Positions 18,367 through 26,810 of a DNA stretch of 64,000 nt are shown one piece after another. Each line of letters starts with the position of its first letter. Within the stretch, counting starts at the first letter, position 1. The DNA is from Bdellovibrio sp. ZAP7 (lineage in GTDB: Bacteria > Bdellovibrionota > FAC87 > UBA2466). The position numbers were made by a program, and so were the translations under genes. The DNA lies in assembly GCA_945878405.1 (NCBI GenBank), contig CAMCTJ010000002.1, positions 129,099-193,098 on the forward strand, written 5' to 3'. Below the pieces are notes generated by a model, which saw nothing but the letters and a program-made list of their open reading frames with translations, made no database searches and had not been told where the DNA came from.

Positions 18367-19083
18367 TTAGTAGCCGAAGCCTCCCATTCCACCCATGCCC
18401 ATTCCACCCATGCCCATTCCACCCATACCCATTCCACCCATCATGCCGGGCATACCCATACCCATGCCGCCCATCATGCCGGGCATACCCATACCCATGC
18501 CGCCCATCATGCCTGGCATACCCATACCCATGCCGCCCATCATGCCGGGCATACCCATACCCATGCCGCCCATCATGAAGGGATCCATACCCATTCCGCC
18601 CATACCCATGCCGCCCATCATGTATGGGTAGTAAGGATAATAGGGGTAGTAAGGATAATAAGGATAATAAGGATAATAGGGGTAGTAAGGATAGTAAGGG
18701 TACATTCCGGGATAGCCCATGCCGCCCATACCCATTCCGCCCATGCCGCCCATGCCGCCCATTCCACCCATACCGTAGCCGCCATACATATACGGGTCAT
18801 AAGCAGGCATGGTGTAATTTTGATTGAAGTTACTAAACCCAATATCAAAACCACCGAATGGTAATCCCATTCCTAAATTAAAACTGTTACCAGTAGAGCT
18901 TCCACCGTAAGTGGTATAAGCGTTCTGTTGCGTATCCACTACTGGACGTTTGGTAATACCGCGAGAAGAAGAGCTTTCCGCACGAAGAGAACGACCGCTA
19001 GCACTATGGTCACCGGCTGTTCTTGCATAAGACAAAGAGCCGATAATCATCAAACCTATTACGTACCACTTACTGTTTTTCAT
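18367..19083 (-). CDS. Exported Gly/Met/Tyr-rich tandem-repeat protein
   Basis: A 238-residue low-complexity protein with an N-terminal signal peptide (KWYVIGLMIIGSLSYA). After about 70 ordinary residues it is almost entirely repeats: MGGMGGMG-type tracts, a PYY tract of nine or more units, four copies of the 11-residue MGGMGMGMPGM, and a final MGGMG run ending in GGFGY. It is not related to a catalytic family that I recognise. The composition suggests a surface, adhesive or structural filament protein, or a disordered metal-binding one through its many methionines. GGAG lies eight bases before the ATG, and a hairpin sits in the 5' leader. Confidence 0.7.
   Translation of the reverse strand: MKNSKWYVIGLMIIGSLSYARTAGDHSASGRSLRAESSSSRGITKRPVVDTQQNAYTTYGGSSTGNSFNLGMGLPFGGFDIGFSNFNQNYTMPAYDPYMYGGYGMGGMGGMGGMGGMGMGGMGYPGMYPYYPYYPYYPYYPYYPYYPYYPYYPYMMGGMGMGGMGMDPFMMGGMGMGMPGMMGGMGMGMPGMMGGMGMGMPGMMGGMGMGMPGMMGGMGMGGMGMGGMGMGGMGGFGY
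18439..18570. repeat. Four tandem 33-bp repeats inside the repeat-protein gene
   Basis: Units at 18439-18471, 18472-18504, 18505-18537 and 18538-18570, identical except for one base in the third. Each encodes 11 residues in frame. A fifth, diverged copy follows. The near-identity indicates recent expansion by slippage or recombination. Confidence 0.95.
18626..18706. repeat. 9-bp repeat tract encoding poly-(Pro-Tyr-Tyr)
   Basis: Repeated ggataataa/gggtagtaa units encode consecutive PYY triplets on the minus strand. Synonymous differences between units show it is somewhat older than the 33-bp block. Confidence 0.9.
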
Positions 19084-19118
19084 TTTCCAAACTCCACAAT
19101 AAAACGCTCAACTCGTAG

Positions 19119-19140
19119 GAACCTCCACCGAGGAGGATCC
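19119..19140. promoter_or_regulatory. Inverted repeat in the 5' leader of the repeat-protein gene
   Basis: CCTCC-ACCGA-GGAGG with outer GGA/TCC pairing across one mismatch, 36-57 bases upstream of the start codon at 19083. On the transcript it would form a stable small hairpin. It could be an operator or an mRNA structure; there is no direct evidence for either. Confidence 0.35.
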
Positions 19141-19259
19141 CTGGACGCGTACACCTAGAGCATTCTCTATACCAATTGTGAAGCTAAGAGATTTCGAGGG
19201 GTTATGAAGCCCCCTCTCATTTGAAACGCAAAAAGGCTCAACGCATGTCTAAAAGCTGA

Positions 19260-20984
19260 TCACTTTTTTTCAAGCAGGAGATAGGATCGGTTTTTACCTA
19301 AGGGAACTTCTAAAGCTGTTTTGAAGTGTGATTCAAGCCAACTTCGAAAAGCTGGTACTCCAGCGAATCGTTGATATTGGTATTCTTCCTTACCTGTTGT
19401 CTTGTCCTGTTTCTTTTGGGCAGATACCAAGACGTATTTGAGGCTGGGATTGTCGATGGTCTTAATGGCCTCCTGGGCAGGGGTAATCTTTGATGTAAAT
19501 CTCATCGTATTCGTATCTGAAAAATCCTTCTCAAGACGACGATTAGAAAGAATTGCTACGATTCCGACTGTAATGGAATCGCCAAACAGGGTGTCACGTT
19601 CAGTTGAGTTCTGGGCGATAAAGTTAGACAAAGTGTTGAAGGGTTTAAAAAAATCTCCAGTTCGATAGAGAATTTCTTGAGCGTTTCCATATTCAACACC
19701 ACCTAATGCTATGGAATCCCAACAGCACCATTTAAAGAAACTGTTTGCCGTGGGAATGGGGGAGTCTCTCCATTTCATTTCCTGATCTTTCTTTCTAAAG
19801 GCTCCAGGACTGAATGCTTCATAGCTAGGACGGTACAGAGCGTAGCCCCCCAGTAAAACAGAAATAAAGAGTAAACGAAATGCCAGATTATCGTTCCACT
19901 GCACTGAAAGACGGGATCTTAAATGCCGGACCGATATCAAAACCCATTCGAACACTTGCTCGGCCAAATAACCGGAACAGAGCGCAAGACCCGGGAAAAC
20001 AAGATGGTAATAAAAACTAAATCGTTTCTTCAAAAGATGCAGAAAAACCAAATAACCCAAAGCCCAGACACCGCCAATAAATGCTACTGAAAACCGTTCA
20101 TCATCAAAGATAAAATGCTTGAGCCGTATCATGAAAAAAGGGTTTTTCTTCTTCTGTTTCCCAGCTAGTTGATTTTTTCTCTCTAGAAGAGCCAACCAAA
20201 GCCCATTTAAGCCCATCCAAAAAAGCGAGAAATTCATGAAGAAGTGCTGGATGGTATCTCTCCAAGCTGACTGCTTTGCTTCCGGCTTTCTAAAGTGAAA
20301 TAAATATACTGAGCGGAGATATTCACTTCCGCCCAAAATGATCCCAGCAATTTGAGTGATGCCCCATACTCCCAGAAAAGAACGGCCGTATTTTTTTAAA
20401 GTTTCCCGCTCTTCAATTCGAGCAAGAGCACCTACCAAGACTGCGGCTGGAAGAATATAAGTTCCAGTGCACACTCCGAGAGCGAGACAGACTCCCGCCC
20501 AAGTAGGTTTTTTTCGAAGAAAAAACCATAAACCCATTGTTGCTAAAAGAACCGATTCGTGAACACCAGTCCAAAAAGTGGTTGATCTCAAAAGTGAAAA
20601 AGCTGTTAAAAATAGAAAGGCGCTAAAGACTGCTGCAATTCTCCCGATTTTCTGTTTGCTGATAAGAAAAATAAAGACGGCTGTCAGGGAGGTGGCAACG
20701 AGGGGCAAAGCCTTGGCTGCAACCGGATTAAATCCAAAAAGGGCAAAGACGGGAATGGACCAAACGAGTTGAAAAGGAGGATGAGCAAAAAAGTAATCTT
20801 TGTAGGGGATCGCGCCATGATCGAGAGCTGCCCATGACATATAGAGATAGATTGCTTCATCTCCGGGTTCCCATTGAAAACTAAATGACTTAAGTCCCCA
20901 GAAAAAAACAAGCATTAAGCCGAGACCGACCCAGCTAACTACGTCCAGAATTAGAGAAACCTTATCTTCGGAAGATCGTTGCAT
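19260..20984 (-). CDS. Membrane glycosyltransferase, GT-C fold (PMT/ArnT-like)
   Basis: A 574-residue polytopic protein. The first extracytoplasmic loop has the GT-C signature: EPGDEAIYLYMSWAALDHG with an acidic pair, followed by YKDYFFAHPPF, as in family GT39/GT83 dolichyl- or polyprenyl-phosphate-sugar transferases. About ten hydrophobic segments follow, then a soluble C-terminal domain of about 170 residues. It probably transfers a sugar from a polyprenyl carrier to a protein, lipid or glycan on the periplasmic side. It is the last of three closely spaced minus-strand genes after the DUF255 and Rieske genes (gap nine bases). Confidence 0.78.
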   Translation of the reverse strand: MQRSSEDKVSLILDVVSWVGLGLMLVFFWGLKSFSFQWEPGDEAIYLYMSWAALDHGAIPYKDYFFAHPPFQLVWSIPVFALFGFNPVAAKALPLVATSLTAVFIFLISKQKIGRIAAVFSAFLFLTAFSLLRSTTFWTGVHESVLLATMGLWFFLRKKPTWAGVCLALGVCTGTYILPAAVLVGALARIEERETLKKYGRSFLGVWGITQIAGIILGGSEYLRSVYLFHFRKPEAKQSAWRDTIQHFFMNFSLFWMGLNGLWLALLERKNQLAGKQKKKNPFFMIRLKHFIFDDERFSVAFIGGVWALGYLVFLHLLKKRFSFYYHLVFPGLALCSGYLAEQVFEWVLISVRHLRSRLSVQWNDNLAFRLLFISVLLGGYALYRPSYEAFSPGAFRKKDQEMKWRDSPIPTANSFFKWCCWDSIALGGVEYGNAQEILYRTGDFFKPFNTLSNFIAQNSTERDTLFGDSITVGIVAILSNRRLEKDFSDTNTMRFTSKITPAQEAIKTIDNPSLKYVLVSAQKKQDKTTGKEEYQYQRFAGVPAFRSWLESHFKTALEVPLGKNRSYLLLEKK

Positions 20985-20993
20985 TGTTTTATT

Positions 20994-21302
20994 CTACCAT
21001 CGGATTTGAACGTTTTTCCCACTCAGAATGACCTGATAAGTCTTAAGAGCGCCAAGTTTCGAATTCGACAAGCAATGTCCTGAATTTAAATCAAACTGAG
21101 CGTGATGCCAGGGGCAGGTCACGCATCCGTTTTCTAGTTTCCCTTCGCTTAGTGGGCCGCCTCGATGGCTGCACCTATCATCGATTGCAAACCAGCCCTC
21201 AGCGGTATGAAAAAGTGCAATCATTCTTCCAGAAACTTCCACTAGCTTTGAATTGCCTAAGGGAATTTCTTCCACCGATGCCACAGTAAGAGCACTATCC
21301 AT
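20994..21302 (-). CDS. Rieske [2Fe-2S] ferredoxin-like protein
   Basis: A 102-residue soluble Rieske protein. The cluster ligands are Cys44 and His46 (CSHRGGPL) and Cys63 and His66 (CPWHHAQF), the CxH...CxxH pattern of ferredoxin-type Rieske proteins and NirD-like subunits. It has no transmembrane anchor. It may pass electrons to an oxygenase or reductase not encoded here. The start overlaps the end of the DUF255 gene by eight bases, so translation is likely coupled. Confidence 0.88.
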   Translation of the reverse strand: MDSALTVASVEEIPLGNSKLVEVSGRMIALFHTAEGWFAIDDRCSHRGGPLSEGKLENGCVTCPWHHAQFDLNSGHCLSNSKLGALKTYQVILSGKNVQIRW

Positions 21303-23373
21303 CTAAAGCTTCCTTTAGTTTAGACAGATCTGTAAAAGGTGCGAGACAGGTTCGATTTTCACACAGATAAGCGGTTGCGAGTCCCTTCACAGATTTTCGT
21401 TCCTGCAGCATTTGAAGATTTGAGTTTTTTTCGGTTTTTAGAAGCGTAACAAGATTGGGATAGAAATGTCCTCTAATAAAATCCAGAAAATCTTTTTCGC
21501 TTTCCTCTTCAGTTCCTGGGACTAAAACAAGTTCTTTGGATTTGTTATTCAGTAGCTCAAGAGCCAAAAGAAATTGTCCCGAAGCTAACGGCGCTCGAGT
21601 GATAAAAGAAGAGTAACTAGTTAAGACTTTTTCCGCTTTCTCTAAATAAAGGGCATTCCCGTTGAGTTTTCCCAATCGAACCAATCCACTAACCATCATA
21701 CCTGTGGCACTGGGAAGGGCTCCATCCTGATATTCTTTAGGTCTAAAAATTAATGATTCGTAGGTTTTTCCAGTGAAAAAAAAGTCATTATTTTTAGAGT
21801 CCCAAAATTCGGAGAGTACGGTATCTGCCAACTTTTCTGCCCACTTGATCCAACGAGGATCAAAATCTGATTCAAAGAGAGCCAGAAGGCCATTGATGAA
21901 ATAGGCATAGTCATCCAAATAGGCATTGAAATAGGGCTTTCCATCTTGAAAGCAGTGATAAAGCTCACCCGATTCGGGCCTTTTTAAAAACCGCTCCACA
22001 AACAAGGCGCAGTTTCTTGCTGAGTCAAGGTAGCTTGGCTCGTCGAGAACTTGATAGGCTCGAGCCATTGATTCGATCATGAGACCGTTCCATGCAAGAA
22101 TCACTTTTTCATCTCGATGAGGAGAAACCCGCTCGCTTCTGAGAGCCAAAAGAATTCGCTGTGATTTCGACAGGGAATTCTCAAGCCAGATAGGATCAAC
22201 TTGTTTTTCCGAAGCATAAACTTCTAGGGATCGAGACAAGTGTAGGATGTTTACCCCCTCCCAATTTCCCCGTTCGGTAACTCCGTATACATCGCAAAAA
22301 AGAGAAGCATCCTCGGCGCTCAAAGCTGCTTCAATCTCTTTTTTGCTCCAAACATAGAATTTACCTTCTACTCCCTCACTATCCGCATCTTCAGTACTAA
22401 AATAACCACCGAGTGGGCTTGTCATTTTCTGACATACATAATCTAGCGTTTCTCGTACAACTCTTGCGTAGTTAACTCTGTGAGTAGCTTGAAAAGCCTC
22501 CAGATAAACTTGGACTACCAAGGCATTGTCATAAAGCATCTTCTCAAAGTGGGGTACTAACCATTCTCTATCAGTCGAATAGCGATGAAAACCTCCTCCG
22601 AGATGGTCGTAGATCCCTCCTCGAGACCACTGATCTAAAGTGTTTTCTAGTGCAGAAAGACCCTCTGGGTTTCTTGAGTTTTTCCAGTGGCGTAAAACCA
22701 CTCTCCAGTCTGTCGTGTGAAAAAACTTTGGAGCAGAACCAACACCACCCCACTCGTGATCCGTTTTTTCGTAGATAGCCTGATAGGCTTGGGCTGTGGT
22801 TTTTATACTTTCAGAGAGATTGGTTTCTCCCGTGGTTTCGCCACCCTGAGTTCCCAGTTCGGTCATTTGAGATAAGGCTTGGGTAAGTTCTTGGGCAGTT
22901 TGAAGTATTTCTTCCGGACGGTTTTTCCAAGCCTGAGCAATTCCCAGTAGTACTTTTTTGAAACTGGGCATTCCCATTCTGTCCTGAGGAGGAAAGTAGG
23001 TGCCTCCGTAAAAGGGTTGAAGACTCGGAGTTAAAAAAACGTTGAGTGGCCATCCCCCTCGATGAGTAAGAGTTTGAACGGCAGCCATGTAAACATGATC
23101 CAGGTCGGGCCGTTCCTCCCGATCGACTTTAATACTTACAAAATGTTTTTTGAGAATTTCTGTAGTCTCTGGGTCTTCAAAGCTTTCTCGTTCCATAACG
23201 TGGCACCAATGGCAGGCCGAATAGCCAATGGACAAGAAAATAGGCTTGTTTTCTTTCTTTGATTTTTGGAGGGCCTCGGAACCCCAAGGATACCAATCTA
23301 CCGGGTTCGTACCATGTTGTTGCAAATAGGCGCTGGACTCATAGGCTAAGCGGTTTTTTGGGGGGGACTTCAT
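21295..23373 (-). CDS. DUF255 thioredoxin-domain protein (YyaL/SSP411 family)
   Basis: A 692-residue protein of the YyaL/spermatogenesis-associated protein 20 family. The N-terminal thioredoxin-like domain opens with [23 protein letters not shown] and the CxxC motif CHWCH at 54-58, followed by MERESFED. The remainder is an (alpha/alpha)6 barrel related to N-acylglucosamine epimerases and glycosidases, with [17 protein letters not shown] and [11 protein letters not shown] blocks. Length and motifs are typical of the full family. Function unresolved; a redox-linked sugar-modifying activity is often suggested. First gene of the three-gene minus-strand unit. Confidence 0.9.
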   Translation of the reverse strand: MKSPPKNRLAYESSAYLQQHGTNPVDWYPWGSEALQKSKKENKPIFLSIGYSACHWCHVMERESFEDPETTEILKKHFVSIKVDREERPDLDHVYMAAVQTLTHRGGWPLNVFLTPSLQPFYGGTYFPPQDRMGMPSFKKVLLGIAQAWKNRPEEILQTAQELTQALSQMTELGTQGGETTGETNLSESIKTTAQAYQAIYEKTDHEWGGVGSAPKFFHTTDWRVVLRHWKNSRNPEGLSALENTLDQWSRGGIYDHLGGGFHRYSTDREWLVPHFEKMLYDNALVVQVYLEAFQATHRVNYARVVRETLDYVCQKMTSPLGGYFSTEDADSEGVEGKFYVWSKKEIEAALSAEDASLFCDVYGVTERGNWEGVNILHLSRSLEVYASEKQVDPIWLENSLSKSQRILLALRSERVSPHRDEKVILAWNGLMIESMARAYQVLDEPSYLDSARNCALFVERFLKRPESGELYHCFQDGKPYFNAYLDDYAYFINGLLALFESDFDPRWIKWAEKLADTVLSEFWDSKNNDFFFTGKTYESLIFRPKEYQDGALPSATGMMVSGLVRLGKLNGNALYLEKAEKVLTSYSSFITRAPLASGQFLLALELLNNKSKELVLVPGTEEESEKDFLDFIRGHFYPNLVTLLKTEKNSNLQMLQERKSVKGLATAYLCENRTCLAPFTDLSKLKEALDG

Positions 23374-23398
23374 GGGTTTAATCTAGTCCTGCGGAGAG

Positions 23399-23414
23399 AG
23401 CCCTTTCAAGGGCT
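23399..23414. promoter_or_regulatory. Inverted repeat in a divergent intergenic region
   Basis: AGCCCTT-TC-AAGGGCT, a perfect 7-bp inverted repeat between the divergent DUF255 gene (starts 23373) and outer-membrane gene (23463). As neither gene ends here it is not an obvious terminator and may be an operator; TTAATTTGTT follows on the plus strand. Confidence 0.35.
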
Positions 23415-23462
23415 TAATTTGTTATTGTGCTGCGTTTCACGCTTAGGTATACGTGAGGAATG

Positions 23463-24347
23463 ATGCAAATTCATTTGTTAGTTCTAGTGGCTTTTCTTTC
23501 GAGCACCCTGGCTTTGGCAGCTCCTAAAAATCAGGATGAGGAGATGGGTTCCCAATTGAAAGATTTACAAATGTTGGAAAGTTCAGGGGCTCTGACTAAT
23601 TCTAAATTTGTGGGTGTTTTGGATGTTCGTCCAACGGCTTCGCTAAAAGGCCAGGATAGTTTTCGTTTCGAGAACTCCGTAGAAATCGGATACCAGTTTT
23701 CTCCAGTTTTCAGTCTGGTTTACCACCAGGATTTTTGGACCAACCTTTACAATTCTACTTTAGCCGGGGGTTCCGATGGGATTGGCCTTCAACCACAAGA
23801 TGGTTTTTTTGATTGGTATCGTGATCGCGTGTTGGAAAGTTCCGATAAGACTCTTTCCTTGAGCTATGAGGGACGTTTATTTGTCCCGACGATGGCTAGT
23901 CGCCAACAGGCAGGAATGATCACAGCTCTGAGAACTTATTTCATTCTCGGAAAAAAACTTGGGGAAACTGTCAGTCTGAATTTAATTGAGGCTCCCATTA
24001 TTCACGCTTACAGCCAGGCTTCTCATGGTGGTAAAGCGAATCCGCTAATTGAGAATCGGATCGGTTTACAAGTGTCCTTTAATTTATCTAAAGAACTCAG
24101 TTTTACTATTCCGCTTTCGTGGAGTGCTACCAAAATGCGTTCAGCTCCTGGAAACAAATCCTCAAATGCTGTTGAACACTTTGTTTGGGTCAATCCCGAG
24201 CTGAGTTATGCGGTAAATTCGAATTATAGTTTCGGAATGGGCTACTACGATACAACGAGTCTGATGAGTTCTGACCTTTCTTCCTTTCAGATTGGCGAAG
24301 GATTAGAGGACGGCGTCGTTCAGGTGTTCCTCAGAGCCAGTTTATAA
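23463..24347 (+). CDS. Outer-membrane barrel-type protein, paralogue B
   Basis: About 294 residues with a signal peptide (LLVLVAFLSSTLALAA) and a strand-rich mature part. It shares with the protein at 8905-9765 the blocks AGMITALRT, EAPII, NPLIENRI and the following SxTK strand, at similar spacing, so the two are paralogues. The C-terminus LRASL ends in Leu rather than Phe. A helical charged stretch (residues 22-45) precedes the barrel-like part. GAGGA lies before a doubled ATG; the second is used here. The HEAT-repeat protein follows after 46 bases and may be functionally linked. Family unknown. Confidence 0.72.
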   Translation: MQIHLLVLVAFLSSTLALAAPKNQDEEMGSQLKDLQMLESSGALTNSKFVGVLDVRPTASLKGQDSFRFENSVEIGYQFSPVFSLVYHQDFWTNLYNSTLAGGSDGIGLQPQDGFFDWYRDRVLESSDKTLSLSYEGRLFVPTMASRQQAGMITALRTYFILGKKLGETVSLNLIEAPIIHAYSQASHGGKANPLIENRIGLQVSFNLSKELSFTIPLSWSATKMRSAPGNKSSNAVEHFVWVNPELSYAVNSNYSFGMGYYDTTSLMSSDLSSFQIGEGLEDGVVQVFLRASL

Positions 24348-24393
24348 ACGTGGTACAATTAAGGCCTCTATTCACCTACAAAACAGGGGCCAT

Positions 24394-25527
24394 ATGACTC
24401 GAAGCATCCTCACTTTTGTTTGTACCTTTTTGGCAATCGTATCAGTTGCGGAAGACACTATTCCCTTAAAATCAAAAACAACCCAGCCAAAACAAGAAAC
24501 AGCAGCATCTCTCCAGCCTCAACCCTATATTTCTTCTCTGGGTGTTTTTGGTAGCTCTCGAGTAAATGAAACGATGCTTCGACAAGCTCTCGGGAAAGAA
24601 TTGGATACCTGGTTAGGAAAAGGGCTGAAGGGAGATGAGACCGCTCTTCAAATGGAGTTGGAACTCGCCGAAAAAGCGAAAAAGAAATTTGATTTTGCAG
24701 TCGCCGATTGGACAGTGATGCAGTTTTTTGAGCCAACGGACTTGGCAATTCACGTGACCTTAGATGTGGTCGAAAAAGCAGATGTCTCAAAAAGAATGCC
24801 TTTTAAATCAGCACCGAAAGGCGAGTTTAAAGATCCGGATGGTCTCTTAAGCTCTTGGAGGCAATATGAGGAAATAGCACTTGATTTAGTTGAGGCTGGT
24901 GCAATTACTCCCGACACCGAAAAATGCCCAGCTGTGCATTGCCCGTTCGGACACTCTCATAAGAAATTAAAGCCCTTCGAAAAGATCTTTTCTGAAGGGG
25001 TTAAGAAGAACGAGAAAGTACTCGTTGAAATTTTAAATCAAAATGCGCAAATGGATGACCGAGCCTCAGCCGCTTATCTCCTTGCCTATCTTAACGAACC
25101 AAATAAAGTTTCTTCGTTATTGATCCCAGCTATTAAAGACTCCGAGCCCTTGGTTCGAAACAATGTTTTACGGGTTTTGGGGGATATAGCCGAAAGAAAT
25201 AAAGATGTCGTTTTGCCAAGCAAACCTTTTCTCGAGGCATTGGAGTTTCCCCGGTCCTCCGATCGGTCAAAGGCCGTATTTGTGGTGCTAATGATGAGTT
25301 CAGGATCTCAACAAGTTCGCGAAGATGTTCTAAAATCGAGCGTTCCTGCACTCTTGGCCATGTTAAAGGGGAATCAGCCCGACCAAAGAGACTTTTCACA
25401 CAACATCCTCAGGAAAGTTTCAGGTAAAGACTTTCCGGTAACGGATTATTTAGCCTGGAATACCTGGTATCAGAAGCTATCCAAGGAACGGGCCCTCACC
25501 TCCGGAAAACCTAAGGAATCTAATTAG
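24394..25527 (+). CDS. Exported HEAT-repeat protein with POTRA-like N-domain
   Basis: A 377-residue protein with signal peptide (LTFVCTFLAIVSVAE). Residues about 50-130 run SSLGVFGSSRVNETMLRQAL and end in DLAIHVTLDVVEK, which resembles a POTRA module of Omp85 systems (a first strand, two helices, then a hydrophobic last strand). The second half (about 205-350) is helical with HEAT-like units such as DDRASAAYLLAYL and DSEPLVRNNVLRVLGDIA. CPAVHCPFGHSH in the middle is a possible metal-binding Cys/His cluster. Both domain calls are by eye. AGGGG precedes the ATG. It is likely periplasmic and acts through protein-protein contacts. Confidence 0.62.
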   Translation: MTRSILTFVCTFLAIVSVAEDTIPLKSKTTQPKQETAASLQPQPYISSLGVFGSSRVNETMLRQALGKELDTWLGKGLKGDETALQMELELAEKAKKKFDFAVADWTVMQFFEPTDLAIHVTLDVVEKADVSKRMPFKSAPKGEFKDPDGLLSSWRQYEEIALDLVEAGAITPDTEKCPAVHCPFGHSHKKLKPFEKIFSEGVKKNEKVLVEILNQNAQMDDRASAAYLLAYLNEPNKVSSLLIPAIKDSEPLVRNNVLRVLGDIAERNKDVVLPSKPFLEALEFPRSSDRSKAVFVVLMMSSGSQQVREDVLKSSVPALLAMLKGNQPDQRDFSHNILRKVSGKDFPVTDYLAWNTWYQKLSKERALTSGKPKESN

Positions 25528-25530
25528 ATT
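25517..25530. promoter_or_regulatory. 14-bp perfect palindrome before hemA
   Basis: AATCTAATTAGATT is fully self-complementary and includes the stop codon of the HEAT-repeat gene. It lies about 65 bases upstream of hemA and could be a dimeric regulator site; alternatively it is a chance AT-rich palindrome. Confidence 0.3.
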
Positions 25531-25543
25531 TAGATGGCGATCA

Positions 25544-25585
25544 TGACAAAGATGTGACAAAACAAGCCTAAGTTTTTGGTAGGCT
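25544..25585 (+). promoter_or_regulatory. hemA leader: direct repeat and hairpin
   Basis: TGACAAA occurs twice with an 11-base period (25544-25550 and 25555-25561), about one helical turn. It is followed by a hairpin AGCCTA/TAGGCT (25565-25570 with 25580-25585, nine-base loop) ending eight bases before the hemA ATG. The hairpin occupies the place of the ribosome binding site, and no good Shine-Dalgarno is visible, so a control function at the head of the haem operon is plausible. Confidence 0.4.
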
Positions 25586-25592
25586 CAAAGTC

Positions 25593-26810
25593 ATGAAGTT
25601 ACATCTTTGGGGAACAGATTTTCGTCGTAGTTCTGCAGAATTACGTAAGCAGCTCGCATTTTCGCCCGAGAAGCGGAACGAACAGATTCGGGGGCTGCTT
25701 TCATTGGGATTCCAAGATCTGGTTTATATTGCCACCTGCAATCGCGTTGAATTCTACACCACCGTTCCTGATTATTTCAGCGACAGTCGCCCGCTCTGGA
25801 TGAGCCTTTTGAATTCCCTCGGCTTGGGAGAAGACGCGTTTTTTAAGGGCTATCATTTGGAAGGTAAGTCTGCTGTTAGGCATCTTCTTCGAGTAGCTAG
25901 TTCTCTTGAATCTCTAGTAGTTGGAGAATCTCAGATTTTAGGTCAACTCAAGGAATCTCTATTTTTGACTAAAGAAGCCGGTCTTCCCGTTAAAAGTGCA
26001 TTAGAGAGATCCTTTCATTTGGCTTTTGAGACGGCAAAAAAAGTGAGATCGGAAACTCCCTTAGGAGAAAAATCAGTTTCAGTCGTAAGTTTGGGACTCG
26101 ATCATTTAAAAGAAATGCAGACGAGAGTGCCGTTAACAAAGGCAGTAGTCGTTGGCCGAGGTTCCACCAGTATTTCAATCATTCATTGGTTGAGAAAGCA
26201 TCACCCCGAAGTTCCTATTTTATGGGTAAATAGAAATTTAGAAGTGCTAGACCAATTTGCCGAAGGAGTCGTGCTTCAAAAACAAAGCTTGAGAGATTTT
26301 CTAGATTCCCCTTCAGATTTCTCACACTTATTTACTGCTACGGCTAGTTTAGATCCCATCTTCAATCAAGAGTTCTTTGATAAATTGCCTTTGAACTCGC
26401 GAGCAGTATTCGATTTTGCTCAACCTGCTGATGTGGGGACAGTGAAAGGTGAAGGGCTTGAGGTTTTTCGTTTAGAACATATCCAGCAGGAAGCAAAAAG
26501 AAATCGTGAGCTTCGAACTGAGTCAGTGAAACAAGCTGAAAAAATCATCGAAGAAGCCTTGAAGTCACATCTTCTTCAACAAAAAGAAACGCCCGTTTTG
26601 CGCGATTTTAATCAGATCGAGGCAGTTTTTGAAGAAGAGCTTCTCAGAGCATACTGTTTTATAGAAAAAGATTTTCCACTTGAGTACCAATCCAGTCTCA
26701 AAAAATTAGCTGAAGGTATTGTGAAGAAGAATCTTCATTTATCTCGAGAACATCTTCGAAATATACTTCGGAGAGTGGCCGATATTGGTCCAGATTCAAT
26801 GGTTGTATGA
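25593..26810 (+). CDS. hemA: Glutamyl-tRNA reductase
   Basis: Reduces glutamyl-tRNA(Glu) to glutamate-1-semialdehyde with NADPH, the first step of C5-pathway tetrapyrrole synthesis. The catalytic Cys49 lies in IATCNRVE, and SSLESLVVGESQILGQLK (about 103-120) is the family core. The NADPH-binding segment reads VVGRGSTSISI instead of the usual GxGxMG type, so this domain is divergent. The C-terminal dimerisation helix is present. It is the first gene of the haem operon and overlaps hemC by four bases (ATGA). It supplies the substrate of HemL, encoded three genes later. Confidence 0.9.
   Translation: MKLHLWGTDFRRSSAELRKQLAFSPEKRNEQIRGLLSLGFQDLVYIATCNRVEFYTTVPDYFSDSRPLWMSLLNSLGLGEDAFFKGYHLEGKSAVRHLLRVASSLESLVVGESQILGQLKESLFLTKEAGLPVKSALERSFHLAFETAKKVRSETPLGEKSVSVVSLGLDHLKEMQTRVPLTKAVVVGRGSTSISIIHWLRKHHPEVPILWVNRNLEVLDQFAEGVVLQKQSLRDFLDSPSDFSHLFTATASLDPIFNQEFFDKLPLNSRAVFDFAQPADVGTVKGEGLEVFRLEHIQQEAKRNRELRTESVKQAEKIIEEALKSHLLQQKETPVLRDFNQIEAVFEEELLRAYCFIEKDFPLEYQSSLKKLAEGIVKKNLHLSREHLRNILRRVADIGPDSMVV

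Noticed and set aside
18439-18570. Possible CRISPR array (33-bp repeats)
   Set aside because: The repeats are directly adjacent with no spacers and encode MGGMGMGMPGM in frame in a protein-coding gene.
18395-18827. Open frames on the plus strand across the repeat gene (Pro/Ile- and Lys/Asp-rich)
   Set aside because: Antisense shadows of the repetitive minus-strand gene, without ribosome binding sites.
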